Counted from the stretch's first letter, positions 22,474-34,095 are shown. The stretch: 64,000 nt of DNA from Triparma columacea (GCA_030267965.1 BRYA01000399.1:1-64000), one strand, 5' to 3'. Program-made: numbers and translations. The notes: generated by a model not told the origin, from the sequence alone.

Positions 22474-24706
22474 ATGTCATTCGTTACGATTGGGCAGCTT
22501 TCTCTAACTCACAAGTCAGCGCGATCAAAAGTTATCGGAAGGCAGTCGTTTTGTGGATGTACCTGCAGGGTCACAGTGAGAACACCATCGACATCAACAA
22601 AGGGATCGAGAGTACTTGCAATTAACTCATCTTCTGGGTCGATTCTGTACTCTTTTGACATCACATCGCAAAATGGAATTAAAGTTTACTATCCTAGATA
22701 TAAAGAGGGTCTCTTTTCGGTGGTCATAAGTACCCAGTTGGGCGAAGAGTTCGAGATGCTCTTCAAGGGCTGTCTTGTTGACGAGATAAAGCAGACGGTC
22801 AGGGCAGTCTTGAAGCCCCTGAGTATGTTCGGGAAGGATAACGTGAAAGATTCAGGGAAAGAGAACAGTAGGAGCGCTCGAAACGTAGAAACGACCCCGA
22901 ATGAAAAGATGAAAAAGAAGAGACCAAACAAGACCACACCGCCGCCGTCATCCCTTCAGCCGTCCCAAGCTCCTCTGACGGATCAGCAGTCTCACACGCT
23001 GAGAATAGCAATGTCGGGCTCCAACATCTTCATAACCGGACCTGCGGGAACGGGGAAGTCACACCTTCTTAGAGCGATTGCGAACGGCTTGGAGAGGAAG
23101 GTGAGAGGATGAGGGGGAAACAATGGAAACTGATAACATTATTATACAAGCAACCACGTAAACTCACCGTAGCTTCCCCCATCCTTCCCCCCCCCCACCC
23201 CACCCCAACCCAGTACTCGCAGAGCTCAATCGCAATAACGAGCACAACTGGGACAGGGGCTTGCTTGGTGAAGGGTATAACGATCCAATCCTTCTCCGGG
23301 CTCGGTATATCTTCTCCCTCAACATCTGCCGAAGTGGGTAGACTCCTCTCCCCCAAGGATCACGTAATAAAACGGTGGAGGAAAACCAAGGTCCTTATAA
23401 TAGACGAGGTCTCAATGCTATCACCAGACCTCCTTCAGGCCCTGGATCTAGCGGCGAGGTGGTGTAGAGGGAAGAAGGAACCGATGGGTGGTATTCAGGT
23501 AATAATGGTGGGAGACTTTCACCAACTTCCACCTGTTAAGGCTAAGGGTCTAGCATTCCAGAGCGAGACGTGGACGAGGTGAGGGGAGAGAAGAACTAGA
23601 AATAAAATGTTGGGGAAGGATTGACATTCAATAATACAGCCCAACATTCGCTCATCCTTTCGCTCGTCCCCCCCCCACCACCCCCACCCCCCCAGCCTTG
23701 GGTTCGATAACGTGATCCTAAACGTAAATTTCCGTCAGTCCACCGATTCACGTTATCGTTCTCTCCTCTCCCGCGTCCGTACCGGTTCCATAACCTCCGC
23801 TGACAGGAGGCTGTTGTCAACAAGGATAATAGGGGGGGGATGTAAACCACCGGTTGAGGGTAGGGTCACGGAACTTTACCCGAGAGTTAAAAAAGTTGAG
23901 GAGGTTAACGATTATATGATTAAAGAGGAGGTGAGAATAATGGACAAGAGATTTCATGAAAGATCATACGCAATAACACAACCCCCTCCCATCGCTCGAT
24001 CGTGCAGGCTGAGAGGACAGGGGTAGAGATGAAGTGCATGAAGTCTATTGATTCAGGCAATGCCGCCTTGATGAAAGAGTGCTTAGGCCAGGAAACGTTG
24101 AAGCTCTGCGTAGGCGCCGAGGTAATTCTCACAACCAACCTTAACGTCGTGAAGGGACTATCAAACGGTACGAGGGGGACGGTCGTAGATTGGACGCCTG
24201 ACGGACTACCGATAGTCAGGTTTAAAAGCGCGAGGAAAGGAATAGGGGACGTCGTTAAAAACGTTGGGAGACATAGATGGGAGTACAAACTGGGGAGCAG
24301 ATTAGTGGCGGCGAGGGAGCAGGTGAGAATAGGCAAGGGGGGGGAGGGGGGAGGGGATTGATCCATGCAAAGACAACACTAAACCCTCCGGTCGTCCGAC
24401 AACACTAAACCCTCCGGTCGTCCCCTTCGCTTCTCTCCCCCGCAGTTCCCTCTCATCCTCGGGTACGCTGTGAGCATCCATAGAAGCCAGGGCTTGACGC
24501 TCCCCTCCGTGGTGTGCGAGCTCTCGGGTATATTTGGGGGGGGGGGTATGGTCTACACTGCCCTCAGCAGGGTGGGGTCGTTGGAGGGACTTTGGATTCG
24601 GGGAGAGATTAAAGGAGTTGACGGAGACGATAGAGTCAAGGCATTCTATGAGAGGATATCAGAGGAGAAAGAGCTTGACCAGCAGCAAGATGAGAGTATC
24701 GTATAG
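22474..24706 (+). CDS. PIF1: PIF1-type DNA helicase
   Basis: Five exons: 22474-23100, 23214-23578, 23696-23930, 24008-24322, 24446-24706; about 600 residues. Superfamily 1B motifs appear in order: Walker A GPAGTGKS (about residue 190), motif Ia region TSTTGTGA, Walker B IIDEVSM, motif III GDFHQLPPV, motif IV NFRQS, an SH3-like GAEVILTTNLNVVKGLSNGT, then motif V HRSQGLTL and YTALSRV. PIF1 helicases unwind DNA 5' to 3', including G-quadruplexes, at telomeres, forks and in mitochondria. The first 140 residues form a distinct N-terminal part (MSFVTIGQLSLTH), not recognised. The acceptor of exon 2 could instead be nine bases downstream. Confidence 0.9.
24372..24423. repeat. 26-bp direct duplication in PIF1 intron 4
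   Basis: Two perfect adjacent copies of a 26-bp unit beginning gacaacactaaaccctccgg, inside the last intron of the helicase gene. Confidence 0.9.
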
Positions 24707-24894
24707 ATGTATGTACAGTATGTACAGTATACTTGTGTTTTGTGTGAAACTACTGTGTCTTGTGTACAGTACTTCGACAAGATAGATACTAGAAACTATC
24801 GCTTGTCTGTTCCCTCCCCCCACAACCCCTCTGTCCTCCCCCATTCCCTCCCCCATTCCCTCCCCCATTCCACTACGTTCAGCACCGTCCTTGG

Positions 24895-26446
24895 CTAGCC
24901 GCTCGAGACTGTGCTAGCGGTACTGCCCGTATCTTCTTCCGATGGTGCGACTGAAGAGGCCAAGGTAGACATGGCACTGCTCCTGAACCCCTTGTATCCA
25001 GCCTTGTGCAGCTTCTTCCTGGCCCCAAATTTGACGTATAACATCAGTTTGACCATGAGCGCACACGCAGTTAGCAGGAATCCGAAGACACAAATCATAC
25101 TGATAGCCTTGGTTGCAGGTCTCTGAACCGTAACAAAGTGAGCACCGAGGAACGTTATGAAGATGCCAGTATAAAAGGGGATGGTCTTGGAAGTAGACAG
25201 AATCTCGTTTGCTGCGGCTTTCGCGGACGTAGCGCCAGGGGCGTTGGCGTCGGCCGGCATTAGCAAGGTAGAAAGTTGTTTTCCCTTCCTGTAGTACCCG
25301 ATGGCTACAGCAATCAAGATCAGCGCTGCCCAAGCACCCGCGATCAGGGTTAGCCCGACGAGCAAGGGCCCAACGACCATGAAGAATGACATCACAATCA
25401 GGGTGAAGACCAGCTTCTTTAGTTTGCCAATTGTGTCATTCTCCGCACCCATTTTCTTGCTCTTCATGTAAACATCAGCCCACATCAGTGAGACCTCCAT
25501 CAACGCAGACAACATGCCAACGGCAAAGTAACCAAAGGCAGCGGGCCTAAGAGTGTCGTTTATGACGTAGGCTGGGTTCGTTACGCCCTGTAGCTCGACC
25601 AAGTACACAATAATCAGGACCAACTGAGCTATAGACCCCAAGGTAGTGAAGGTGATGGTGATCCCTGATGCGTTGAACTGGAGCGCCCCGACCTTATAAA
25701 GTTGATACATGGTCAGGTGCGTTTGAAAGGTTGCAACACAAGTGAATACGAGGACAACATAGTTGGCTATGAGGAGAAACCCTTTGTAGGATAGTTCCTC
25801 TTCGCAGTACTCCAAACCTTCGTCGTTTGGGTCACCAGGAAGGGGCTGCACACCCCCTTCTCCGTACAAGGCATAGCACGCGCACACATACCTGATGAGA
25901 CCGCTGTCAGCTTTAATTTCTTCTTCGTCGTAAAGTTTGGTACCATTGCCGTCAGTAACATTGTAGAGCTCCTCGCCAAAAATAGACGCATCTATCTTTC
26001 TATAACAGAAGGTACGGGCGGGACTTCAGGAGGAGGGGGGGAGGGTAAGTATTGGTCATTGCGACTTCACTTTCACCAGTTCAAGTGCCGTCAGTTCAAG
26101 TGCCGTCAAGGCAGACTATCTTCCTGCACCACTTACCAATCTTTTGGGGCCGCGGTACATTCCCCCGCGACGGGAGCAGCTGTTGTTCTCTCCTGTTTGA
26201 TGCTAAACGCTAGGACACATGTCAACAGAAGGAGCAGATTAAACCTGGAGAACGTTTGGTGGGGAGATAAAGGCAGAAGTGTGGGGAAGCAGATCGTTTT
26301 GGGGGGGATCGTTAGTCTCATTTATATTTAGTATGGTGTGTGGTGATCAATGCGGAGTTTATAACAAATAGGGCCCTCTTTCTTGACACTCACCCTATGT
26401 ACATCCCGATGATTTTCTGCAGGGATTTCTTCTCCTTTTCTCCCAT
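24895..26446 (-). CDS. Seven-helix membrane protein with Cys-rich ectodomain
   Basis: Not recognised as a known family. Three exons fit in phase: 26446-26394, 26244-26137, 26023-24895; about 429 residues. Exon 1 (MGEKEKKSLQKIIGMYI) joins exon 2 (FNLLLLLTCVLAFS) to make a signal anchor. A Cys-containing ectodomain follows (GECTAAPKDW, CPARTFCYRK, VCACYALYGEG, LEYCEEE). Then come about seven hydrophobic segments: GFLLIANYVVLVFTCVA, LGSIAQLVLIIVYLVEL, FGYFAVGMLSALMEVSLMWA, VFTLIVMSFFMVVGPLLVG, AWAALILIAVAIGYY, YTGIFITFLGAHFV and MICVFGFLLTACALMV. The tail is Ser/Thr-rich. A receptor-like or channel-like role is possible; the topology resembles a GPCR but no signature motif was seen. Confidence 0.7.
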
Positions 26447-26712
26447 CTTCGACTGTTAAGTCAAGGGATTTGGGAGCTTGTTGCAAGGAAGAAGGAAGAT
26501 TGGGTGTTTGATCACAAGTTGATCTCGTCTATACAAAGAACTGAGTCCACTGAAAATAATATAGCCAGACTTGTTTCTGTTGAGCTCATGCAGCAGAAGC
26601 TGAAATTATTGCGGATTATTTGCTTCTTCAAGTTGAAATGCGAAAAAAAATTGTTTTAGGTTTAAACAGCGATGTTTTAGCGATGGGAAGTCGTCATCGT
26701 GTTCGGCGGCAA

Positions 26713-29700
26713 TCACAATGTGAGGAAGCTCCTCGTTGCGACCCTGAATGCCGTAAGCTTTTGGGTAAATCGATCCCTGTTGGAGCTGTCAAGGTTCCTC
26801 GCGACATCCTCGAGGAGCTTACTAAAGGCAGCGTTAAGCTGCTGTTTATTTTCCGGTGCCTGCGTCGAGAGAAGCTGGTCCTTGTACATGGTGAAGCTTT
26901 GTTCACTGGCGAGCATTAAGCTAAGCATTGGCCTCATAACAGCCCAGTGGTTGCTGGCACTCCCGAAGAGTAGAAGGTTGAAGAGGGTTGCGGTCAGGCT
27001 CGCGAATAAGTTCGGCTCGCTGTTGAGGTGCCTCGTGAGGTTCTGCATCTCGGGCTTATCTCCCTTTCCCTTGTTGTCGAAGTAGAAGGTCGAAAGGTGG
27101 TCAATAGTCGTGGCACAAAGACTGCTTAAGGGAGCATCGCTGCTCTGTAGGCCCTCGTGGATGGAATTCATGAGCTGCATTAACGTTTCCGTGGGGAGCC
27201 CGAGCACTGCGCTGATGTGATTATGGAAGAGAATTTCCATGAAGGAGAAGTAGGACTTCGAGAGCTTGGGGTAACTCATGATGTCATCGAGGGAGATTGA
27301 CATCACGAGTTTGAGGGCTATCTCTAGGGCGTGGTCCAGAGCCGGGTCGTTGTATAACGCAAAGACTCCGAAGCAGACGTAATTACCGCTCAGGGCGCTT
27401 ACGATTACGTCGAGAGTGAGGGCGTAACCTTTGTAGACCTTCTTGTACATGTCGTGCTCGCCGTACTGGGCGCTGTTGGTGCTGTGGTGCTGGAGACTGT
27501 TGCTCGCGTAGGCACAGACGATGTCTGACGTGGTCCGGAAGAGCAGGATACCATTAGGGGAGGACTGGTCGAAGTTTACCCTGTTTGCCTTGTTGTAGAC
27601 GAACTCCTGAACGAACTTGAGCAGGCTCGTCGTCACAGCCGGCTCGTCGTACCACACTTCGGCTATTCTCACCAGGAGGGGGAAGTGGGAAGGGAACAGA
27701 TGGTCAAAAAGCATGGCGTACGTCTTTCGGTTGTGCAGGCTGGAGGCTATTCCCCTCAAATCTCTCAGCACTCCAATAAGGGGGGGCTTGACGTGTTCCG
27801 ACCTCAACTCCTGAGGGCTGAGCTGTCCGAGCTGGCTAAGGGTCTTGCAAATGGGCTCAATAAATGCGTCGAAACTGTTGGGAGTGGAAAGGGGGAGAGG
27901 GGAAACGGGGGGGATTAGTATTTTGTGCATTCGCATAGGTTCCCCTCCCAGTCGCTCCCTGCCTGCAAGCCTCACCTCAATGGCATCTCCTCGGCCGTGG
28001 AGCTGAAAAGTAGCCTAGTGAGAGTGGCATGGAATGTTGTCCTGTGCCTGCAGTTCGAGGGAACCGACAAGAACGGGAAGTAGTCGCTAGTGTGGTGCAT
28101 CAGTAAATACTTGACGGTATCCAAAGTCAGGAGAAGCTTGGAGCTAGAGTAGCCACTGGCCATGTCGTAAAAGAGCTCTAAAGTCTTGGCGACCACGTCC
28201 TCGTCGTTGGGCCAGTACTTGAGGTTGTTGCCGATCTTGGTCACAATCAGGTTCGCGACGCTGGTATGGTCTCCCATCGCCATGTGCTCAAACATGCGCT
28301 GGTACACCTTCTGCTTGGTGGTAGGGGCGTGCTCGGAACCTATCTTGGAAGAGGGTGTGATGATCGAGGAGATGGAGGACATGGTCGTGGAACCGCTCTG
28401 GTCCCACATGAACATGTAAACCCTTCGGAAGTGCTGGAAGTAGTAAAGGAAGGCCATCTCGAGCTTGTCGTCGCACTTCATGTGGCCAGAACTCTGGCAG
28501 CAGCGAAAGTCGACGACGTGGACGAGTTGAAAAACGCGGCGGGAAAGGCTTGCGTCGATGGTTTCCTCTCCGTCGTCCAGGTGAGAAGTGGACCAGCTAT
28601 GCCCCCCGACGATAGCTCCAATCATGTAAATGAGCCAAGTGAGCTGCCCCTCGTACCCCTGGAGTTTCATCATTGTAGCCTGATCGACGGATACGGTGGA
28701 AGCTGATGCAATGACCTGCTGATACTCTGCCATGATGGGGTCGAACTTTTCGAGGATGAGCTGGGCGACAGTCGTGTATTGGAACCTGCAGATAGTCGGA
28801 AGCCTCTCGAGCTGCTCCTTCAGCGAACCGTCGTCGTCGAGGGGGTCGTCGAGGCCCCCGTCGGCCTGCAGGACCGTCGCGACCGAGCCAAGCATAGAAT
28901 CGATGTAAGATTTTACGACAGTCAAGACGGCAACCTCGAGGGCATTGGAGTGGCCTTTTACCCCAGTGTCCGCGCGAACGTATGGGACTGCGGCCACGAG
29001 CCTCCCAAAGAGAGCCAGGAGGTAGTGGATGGAATTCCTCGAAAACTGCCAGTTCTGCATGGACTGGACTGTGAAGTCCGAGGCGAGCTTGAGCCACTCG
29101 ATGTAGCTATCGGCCTTGACGAGCTCCGAGAGCTGGTAGTTGGCCTTGAGCCTTCCGAGCAAGCGGCAGAATTGGTGGTAGTTGTCCTCGTGCTGGAACC
29201 CCGTTTGGTTTTTCATGAGAATAGTAACGGCGTTCATGAGCCGCTGGAGAAATTCAGCCCTGTCCCTATCCGTAGAGAAAAGTGACCGCCGGCAGCTGCA
29301 TAGCAGGATAAGGGCCTCCATGGCCTTGGAAGAGCGGGGGGGGTCAAAGTTTGTGTAAAAAAATACAAAGAGGGCCATGGTGTCAGGGTCCTGAATGACA
29401 CTCTTCCAATTCGAGGGGACTTGGATAGTGCCGACGTCCTCGGACGACTCGTCTGGGTTAGTGCCGATGAAGTCGAACGACAAACAGCGCACGCACAGGG
29501 AAAGGGACTGCTCTCCGAGGGTTCTTAACTGGTTGGGCTCAGCGTTGATCGAGTTGGACTGAAGTTGCCCAAGGGTGGTGAGGCCAAGCTGGAACACCCG
29601 GAAGAGGGAAACGTCGCGGAAGGAAACAGCAGTCTTGCGGTGCTGCGTGATTGTACGGCCGGACGTTGGGATGTTGAGCTCGTCGACCAGCTGATTAAGG

Positions 29701-30224
29701 ATTCTGAGACCGAGGATGCAGTGATCGACGGTGGCCTGGAGGAACTTTGTGACCTCCTCGGCGAGCTCACGGTGGGAGGGATCGTCGAACCAGCCGAGCT
29801 TCGTGATGCGGCACACAAGCTTGATGAGCTGCGTCTGGACAAACCCCTGAAGAGACGTGCCAGAGTTCCCAAGGTAGGAGAGCACATAATTGCGGATTTC
29901 GACTGCGGGGAGGAGTGAAGCGGTTGCGTTAGCGTTTGCAATTGTGCGACGAAACAATCAGCGAGGACCCCCTCTCTCACCTCTCTGAGGTATTGTGAAG
30001 TTATTCCAGTGGGTCGTAATGAGAGCCGTTAGGGAGTTGGCCGCCACAAGGAGGGCATAGTGAGACTGGGAATTATCTAAGATGAACTGTGCCATGGGAA
30101 TGTTCTCTGCAGAAGTTTGAAGGGAAAGGAGACGACTTTGCGCATCCTGTCTGGCACTTTCATCAGGGGTAGTATATAGCGTCGTGGCCAGCTGTTCCAC
30201 CTGCTGAAGTTGTTCAGAGTTCAT
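26713..30224 (-). CDS. XPO7: Exportin-7 (RanBP16/17 family)
   Basis: Three exons: 30224-29981, 29902-27976, 27874-26713; 1,110 residues, close to animal exportin-7 (about 1,087). Landmarks shared with XPO7 in order: QRVEIRNYVLSYL, a RITKLGWFD segment, KHR/HRKTAVSFRDVSLF, SSPNGILLFR, a SGNYVCFGVFALYND block, MSYPKLSKSYFSFMEIL, and near the C-terminus PENKQQLNAAF and RDRFTQKLTAFR. It is a HEAT-repeat karyopherin that binds Ran-GTP and moves selected proteins through nuclear pores. The phases of both introns (1 and 2) restore the family sequence exactly at the joins, which supports the model. The promoter region is shared with the divergent isomerase gene at 30893. Confidence 0.95.
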
Positions 30225-30892
30225 TGCTTACAGTGTCGCTTGACTATTTTCAGAGAGTGGGGAGATTGGAGCAAAGACGTCGAAAAAAAGGAACGACGGC
30301 AGGATCAAGAATGAAGTACTTCTGAGGGGTTTGAGGGAAGGTTTGGGAGGTAAGGGTTGGGGTGTTGGACAATTGAATCGAGACCTGTGTTGAATTACTC
30401 CTTGGGGAAAAGGATGTTGAAGAATATGAGCAAAGTTCACGGATCAGCGGTGGGATGTCGGGTTGGATAGGATTGGTGGGGCTGGGTGGAGGGATTGGCG
30501 GGTGAATTGAAGAGATTTGGGGCTATGTGATAAGGAGAGAGAAGGACTCGGAGAACGTGTCGGCTATATCGGGGTGACGGGAGACTTATTTGCCAAAGAT
30601 TTTTAACTTTGGATAGAAGTAGGTGCGGTTCTGCGGGGTTTTCTGTCGGTGTTGGCTTTTTCTCGGGTAGTGATCAGGGCCACGCGGCTTTTTCTTCTTG
30701 TTGGATCGCTGTGATGCTCCAAACCTCTTGACATCCCGAAACATATCAAGTGAAGTTGTCCATCTCCACGTCTCTTGAGCACATTTGGGTCCCTTTCTGG
30801 GGGTATATGTATATTAAATAGATCACCTCTCCTGTCGATTGATCTTTGACGTAATTTCGTCCACGGTTACCTTTTTCTCACAAACCTCTCTC
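30225..30892. other. Divergent promoter, exportin-7 / isomerase
   Basis: No gene seen in 668 bp. Mixed G-rich sequence near 30460-30560, otherwise plain; probably two 5' leaders and the promoter. Confidence 0.5.
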
Positions 30893-31744
30893 ATGTCCTC
30901 CCCTTCACAGATGTTTGCTTCAAGAGGCCTACTTCGCTTGGGAAGCTCGGTACGTCTCGCCGGTGCCGCTAGAACATACGTGAACCTATCGAAGCCCTCC
31001 CCTTCCGTTGCAGTCCTAGAGCTTGACAGGGCTCCTGTGAACTCTCTCTCCAAGGAGATGGCTGAAGCTGTCGCTGCGGCTATCAAGGAGGCCGAGGGCG
31101 ACGACAAGGTGCAAGCCCTCGTGTTGAAGAGTTCCAACCCTAAGATTTTTTCGGCCGGCCTGGACATCACCGAGATGAACAACCCCGAGGTGGGAAGGCT
31201 GGAGGACTTTTGGAGGTCCATTCAAGACCTTTTCCTGACACTCTATGGGAGTCGCCTCAGCACCGTCGCTGCGATTGAGGGACATTCTCCCGCTGGTGGT
31301 TGCCTTTTGGCGATGAGCTGCGACTACAGGGTCATGACTGAAGGGGAGAACTTTAAAATTGGCCTTAACGAGACAAAGCTTGGAATCGCAGCCCCGTACT
31401 GGCTGAAAGATCTTTTTATCAAGACCATCGGTCACAGGGAGGCTGAGCTCGGTCTGGGCTTGGGAACACTTTACTCACCCTCCGAGGCTCTGTCTGTCAA
31501 CCTCGTAGACCAAGTTGTCAAAAATGAGGATGTTCTAAAGGTCGCCATGAAGGAGGCTGAGACGTGGGCGAAGATCCCTCCCAAGGGAAGGATTGCGAGC
31601 AAGGTTATGCTTAGGTCCGAAATGACGGACGACTTGAGGGAAAAGAAGGAACTTGATGTAGGTTGGTTCAGAGATTTTATCATGGAGGAGGGCACTCAAA
31701 AGGGAATCGATGCCTACTTGAAGAGCCTTGGGGGGGGGAAGTGA
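30893..31744 (+). CDS. ECI1: Mitochondrial enoyl-CoA delta isomerase (crotonase family)
   Basis: Single exon, about 283 residues. A second ATG at 30911 starts a basic amphipathic presequence, MFASRGLLRLGSSVRLAGAA, typical of mitochondria. The crotonase core follows: VAVLELDRAPVNSLSKEM, the first oxyanion segment KIFSAGLDI, the second oxyanion segment EGHSPAGGCLLAMSCDYRVM, then NETKLGIAAPYWL, which resembles the NE-x-x-x-G-I-x-x-P segment with the catalytic Glu of mitochondrial ECI1. The enzyme shifts 3-enoyl-CoA double bonds to the trans-2 position so that unsaturated fatty acids enter beta-oxidation. Length and order match ECI1 (about 300 residues). The start at 30893 or 30911 cannot be separated. 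Confidence 0.88.
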   Translation: MSSPSQMFASRGLLRLGSSVRLAGAARTYVNLSKPSPSVAVLELDRAPVNSLSKEMAEAVAAAIKEAEGDDKVQALVLKSSNPKIFSAGLDITEMNNPEVGRLEDFWRSIQDLFLTLYGSRLSTVAAIEGHSPAGGCLLAMSCDYRVMTEGENFKIGLNETKLGIAAPYWLKDLFIKTIGHREAELGLGLGTLYSPSEALSVNLVDQVVKNEDVLKVAMKEAETWAKIPPKGRIASKVMLRSEMTDDLREKKELDVGWFRDFIMEEGTQKGIDAYLKSLGGGK

Positions 31745-31907
31745 GGTTGGATTTGGAGAGAATGGGGTTGGTGGGGGGGTAGATGGGGGTAGGGATGGGG
31801 GGTTTCCATAGACACGACGTGAATAGACAATGACAGTTGATAAAGAATGTGATTAATTAAATCGTGCGCAACGCCACACCACACAAAAGAGGTAGAAAGC
31901 AAATGTA

Positions 31908-32862
31908 CTATTTCTTCGCACACCCCCTCTTCGCAAACTCTTCCTTCAGACAGTCAGTATCAACAATAGCGGGGAAGAAGTGCAATTGGCCGCCACCAAC
32001 CTTGTCGAGGCCACCAGGGCCCTCCGCCCACTTGTCCTCGGGGGTCTGGGTTTCCTTGAAGTAAACAAGGATCGGGAAGCTCTCAGGAAAGAAGTCGTAG
32101 TTCACGAAACTGGGAGCAGTAAGCGAGACGAACCGCGGAAAGGGTCAAGATGGTGGGTGAGAATAATGAAGACACTTAGACAGGGGACAAACGATGTGTA
32201 TCCATGCAGATGCTACAAACGATGTGTATCCATGCAGATAGATGCTCACCTGTCGTACCTCCACCTATTCTCCCCCCCCACTACAAAGTTTTCCCCTGAA
32301 GACTCAAGCTCTGAAGAAAAGGGCTTGACGTTCTGCAGCGAGAACGAAGTGTCGTCAAATACGAACCTAACACGGGCCGTTTGGATCACTGTGGTGGTAT
32401 GCGTGTGAGGGGGGAGGGGGAGATTGAGGATTGATCGTGTTAGAAGTTGGTGAAGAGGCACGACACACCCTTCCCACCCCACCCCACCACAACACGCCAC
32501 TTACGAAGGAAGACGCTGAATAAAAGGATAGGGAAGAAGTAGAGAGAAATAAAGGAAAGCAAGATGGAGGGCGCAAGGAACGCCAGACCAAGTTTCAAAG
32601 ATGGAGGAGCGATAAGAAGATCTCCCTGACTCGTTGATGTTGAGCCGAGTGACGTCCTTAACAATCGAGATTGCATTGTGGGTCTTCTTGTGGGGGTTTT
32701 AAAGCCACCTTGATGAATCGAGCTGTCGAAGATTCTGGTGTGAGTTAGGGTGGGGAGCCTTTTGAGGCTTGTAAGAGAACTCCACCTTTTCGTAAGGGGA
32801 GATAATTGGCCAGAGAAGGCGGATATGAGCGGTAGAGAAATTAGGAAAAATAAATATTTCAT
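31908..32862 (-). CDS. DUF3119 family protein, plastid-targeted
   Basis: Three exons: 32862-32505, 32388-32250, 32109-31908; about 232 residues. The start MKYLFFLISLPLISAFSGQL gives a signal peptide with the ISAF plastid motif. Two adjoining hydrophobic stretches follow (LGLAFLAPSILLSFISLYFF and PILLFSVFL). The core then reads RVRFVFDDTSFSL, SGENFVVGGENRWRYDS, FVNYDFFPESFPILVYFKET and VGGGQLHFFPAIVD, the pattern of DUF3119, a family of cyanobacteria and plastids with unknown function. The splice joins fall inside these conserved motifs and restore them. The gene is divergent from the ureidoglycolate lyase-like gene, 77 bp away. Confidence 0.85.
32187..32242. repeat. 28-bp direct duplication in DUF3119 intron 2
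   Basis: acaaacgatgtgtatccatg and following bases occur twice with a 28-bp period in the intron, close to the donor side. Confidence 0.85.
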
Positions 32863-32939
32863 CAGCAAATTTTGTTTTTTTTGCAAAGGCACAAAACAAA
32901 AGAATTCATCGTAGGTCACGTTAAGCAAGAAAGTTTTAG
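32863..32939. promoter_or_regulatory. 77-bp bidirectional promoter
   Basis: The start codons of the DUF3119 gene and the ureidoglycolate lyase-like gene point away from each other with only 77 bp between them. The interval must hold both core promoters or the transcripts overlap. No TATA box stands out. Confidence 0.5.
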
Positions 32940-33884
32940 ATGCCGGACCCGGTAGATTCAACGGACTCTTCGGCCCAGGCCTTCCAATTCACTGCTGCTG
33001 CATTCAAAGATCCATTGAAGGAGTTGATGTCCCTCACGAATTCGCTTCAGGTGGGTCATGAATGAGTATTTTCGCGGTGATTCGAATTTATGTGGTTCTT
33101 AGTCGACAATGGCTGCTATAAATCGTAAACTCAAAAGTTCTTAGTCGACAATGGCATGCTATAAATCGTAAACTCAAAAGTGTGCTTCATCGTCCGCTAC
33201 CTTCTTCGCTCCTCCCAGGTCATTGATGTTCCAGTAGTCGAAGTTGAATCAAACGCCGACCTGGAAGGTTACGGGTGCCTAATTGATAGTCTTGACGATA
33301 TGACGACCGAGAACAAGAAGTTCGAGATCGTTAAATGGCCTGTGTCAGGTTGGAGGCAGCTTGATCCCTCAACAGGTGACGAGGCCGGTACTACCGAAGG
33401 TCCATTTGAGGTGGAATGGAAGGGTGACTTCTTCCGCGGCAAGAACCTCGCCATAAACACCCCCGCCAACGAGTACCTCGACGGTTTAGGTACCTCAGAC
33501 TTCGCTAACGCCACGGACGCCGGCGACGGCGTAGGGGGCTCTGAGGATGCCATCTACCTCTGGATGACTGACTACCACCCTTGCGGTGGTCAGCTGTTCA
33601 TGCCCCAGACGTGCTCGGTTGGTGACGTTTCCTCCATGCCGTTCTTCATGTGCCTGGCCAAGGCCTCAGTCGGGGACGACGTCAATCCCTCCGACATGGT
33701 CGGCTTCAAAATCCCCCCCGGCAAGGGCGCCTACATCCACCCCAACGTCTGGCACAACGGGTTCTACGTTAACAGGAGGTACGGGAGGGTCAAGGCGATC
33801 ACGAGGCAGAGCAGGGTACACGCGAGGGTCAGCGCGAGCTGGGCGAACGAAAGGGGGGTGCTGCTGAAGATGCCGTTGAAGTGA
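32940..33884 (+). CDS. Ureidoglycolate lyase-like cupin
   Basis: Two exons, 32940-33050 and 33219-33884, phase 0; about 258 residues. The sequence TDYHPCGGQLFMPQ corresponds to the H-x-x-G-S/Q-Q-x-F-x-P motif of ureidoglycolate lyase, and PGKGAYIHPNVWHNGFYV to its G-x-x-x-x-x-x-W-H segment, the metal-binding face of the cupin-like barrel. Ureidoglycolate lyase splits ureidoglycolate into glyoxylate and urea in purine (allantoin) breakdown. The N-terminus has no clear transit peptide. The protein is longer than bacterial AllA (about 160 residues), with an insertion (SDFANATDAGDGVGG), so a changed substrate is possible. Confidence 0.65.
33095..33180. repeat. 42-44 bp direct duplication in intron
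   Basis: The unit starting gttcttagtcgacaatgg and ending aaatcgtaaactcaaaag occurs twice in a row in the intron of the ureidoglycolate lyase-like gene; the second copy has a 2-bp insertion (at). Confidence 0.9.
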
Positions 33885-34095
33885 GGGGGGGGAAGGGAGG
33901 GGGGGGAAGGGAGGGGGGGGAAGGGGGTGGGACGGAAGTGAAAGCCTGCGTGTGGCGTCGGACCAAATTGTTTAAGCATGACTAAAAATACCAGCCATCG
34001 GTAAGGGGCGTAAATCAGGAATAAAATTTTTCTTTTCATAAGAATACATACACGTACATAAATTTAGCATATATTTCGTTCCCTTGCGCCTTCCC

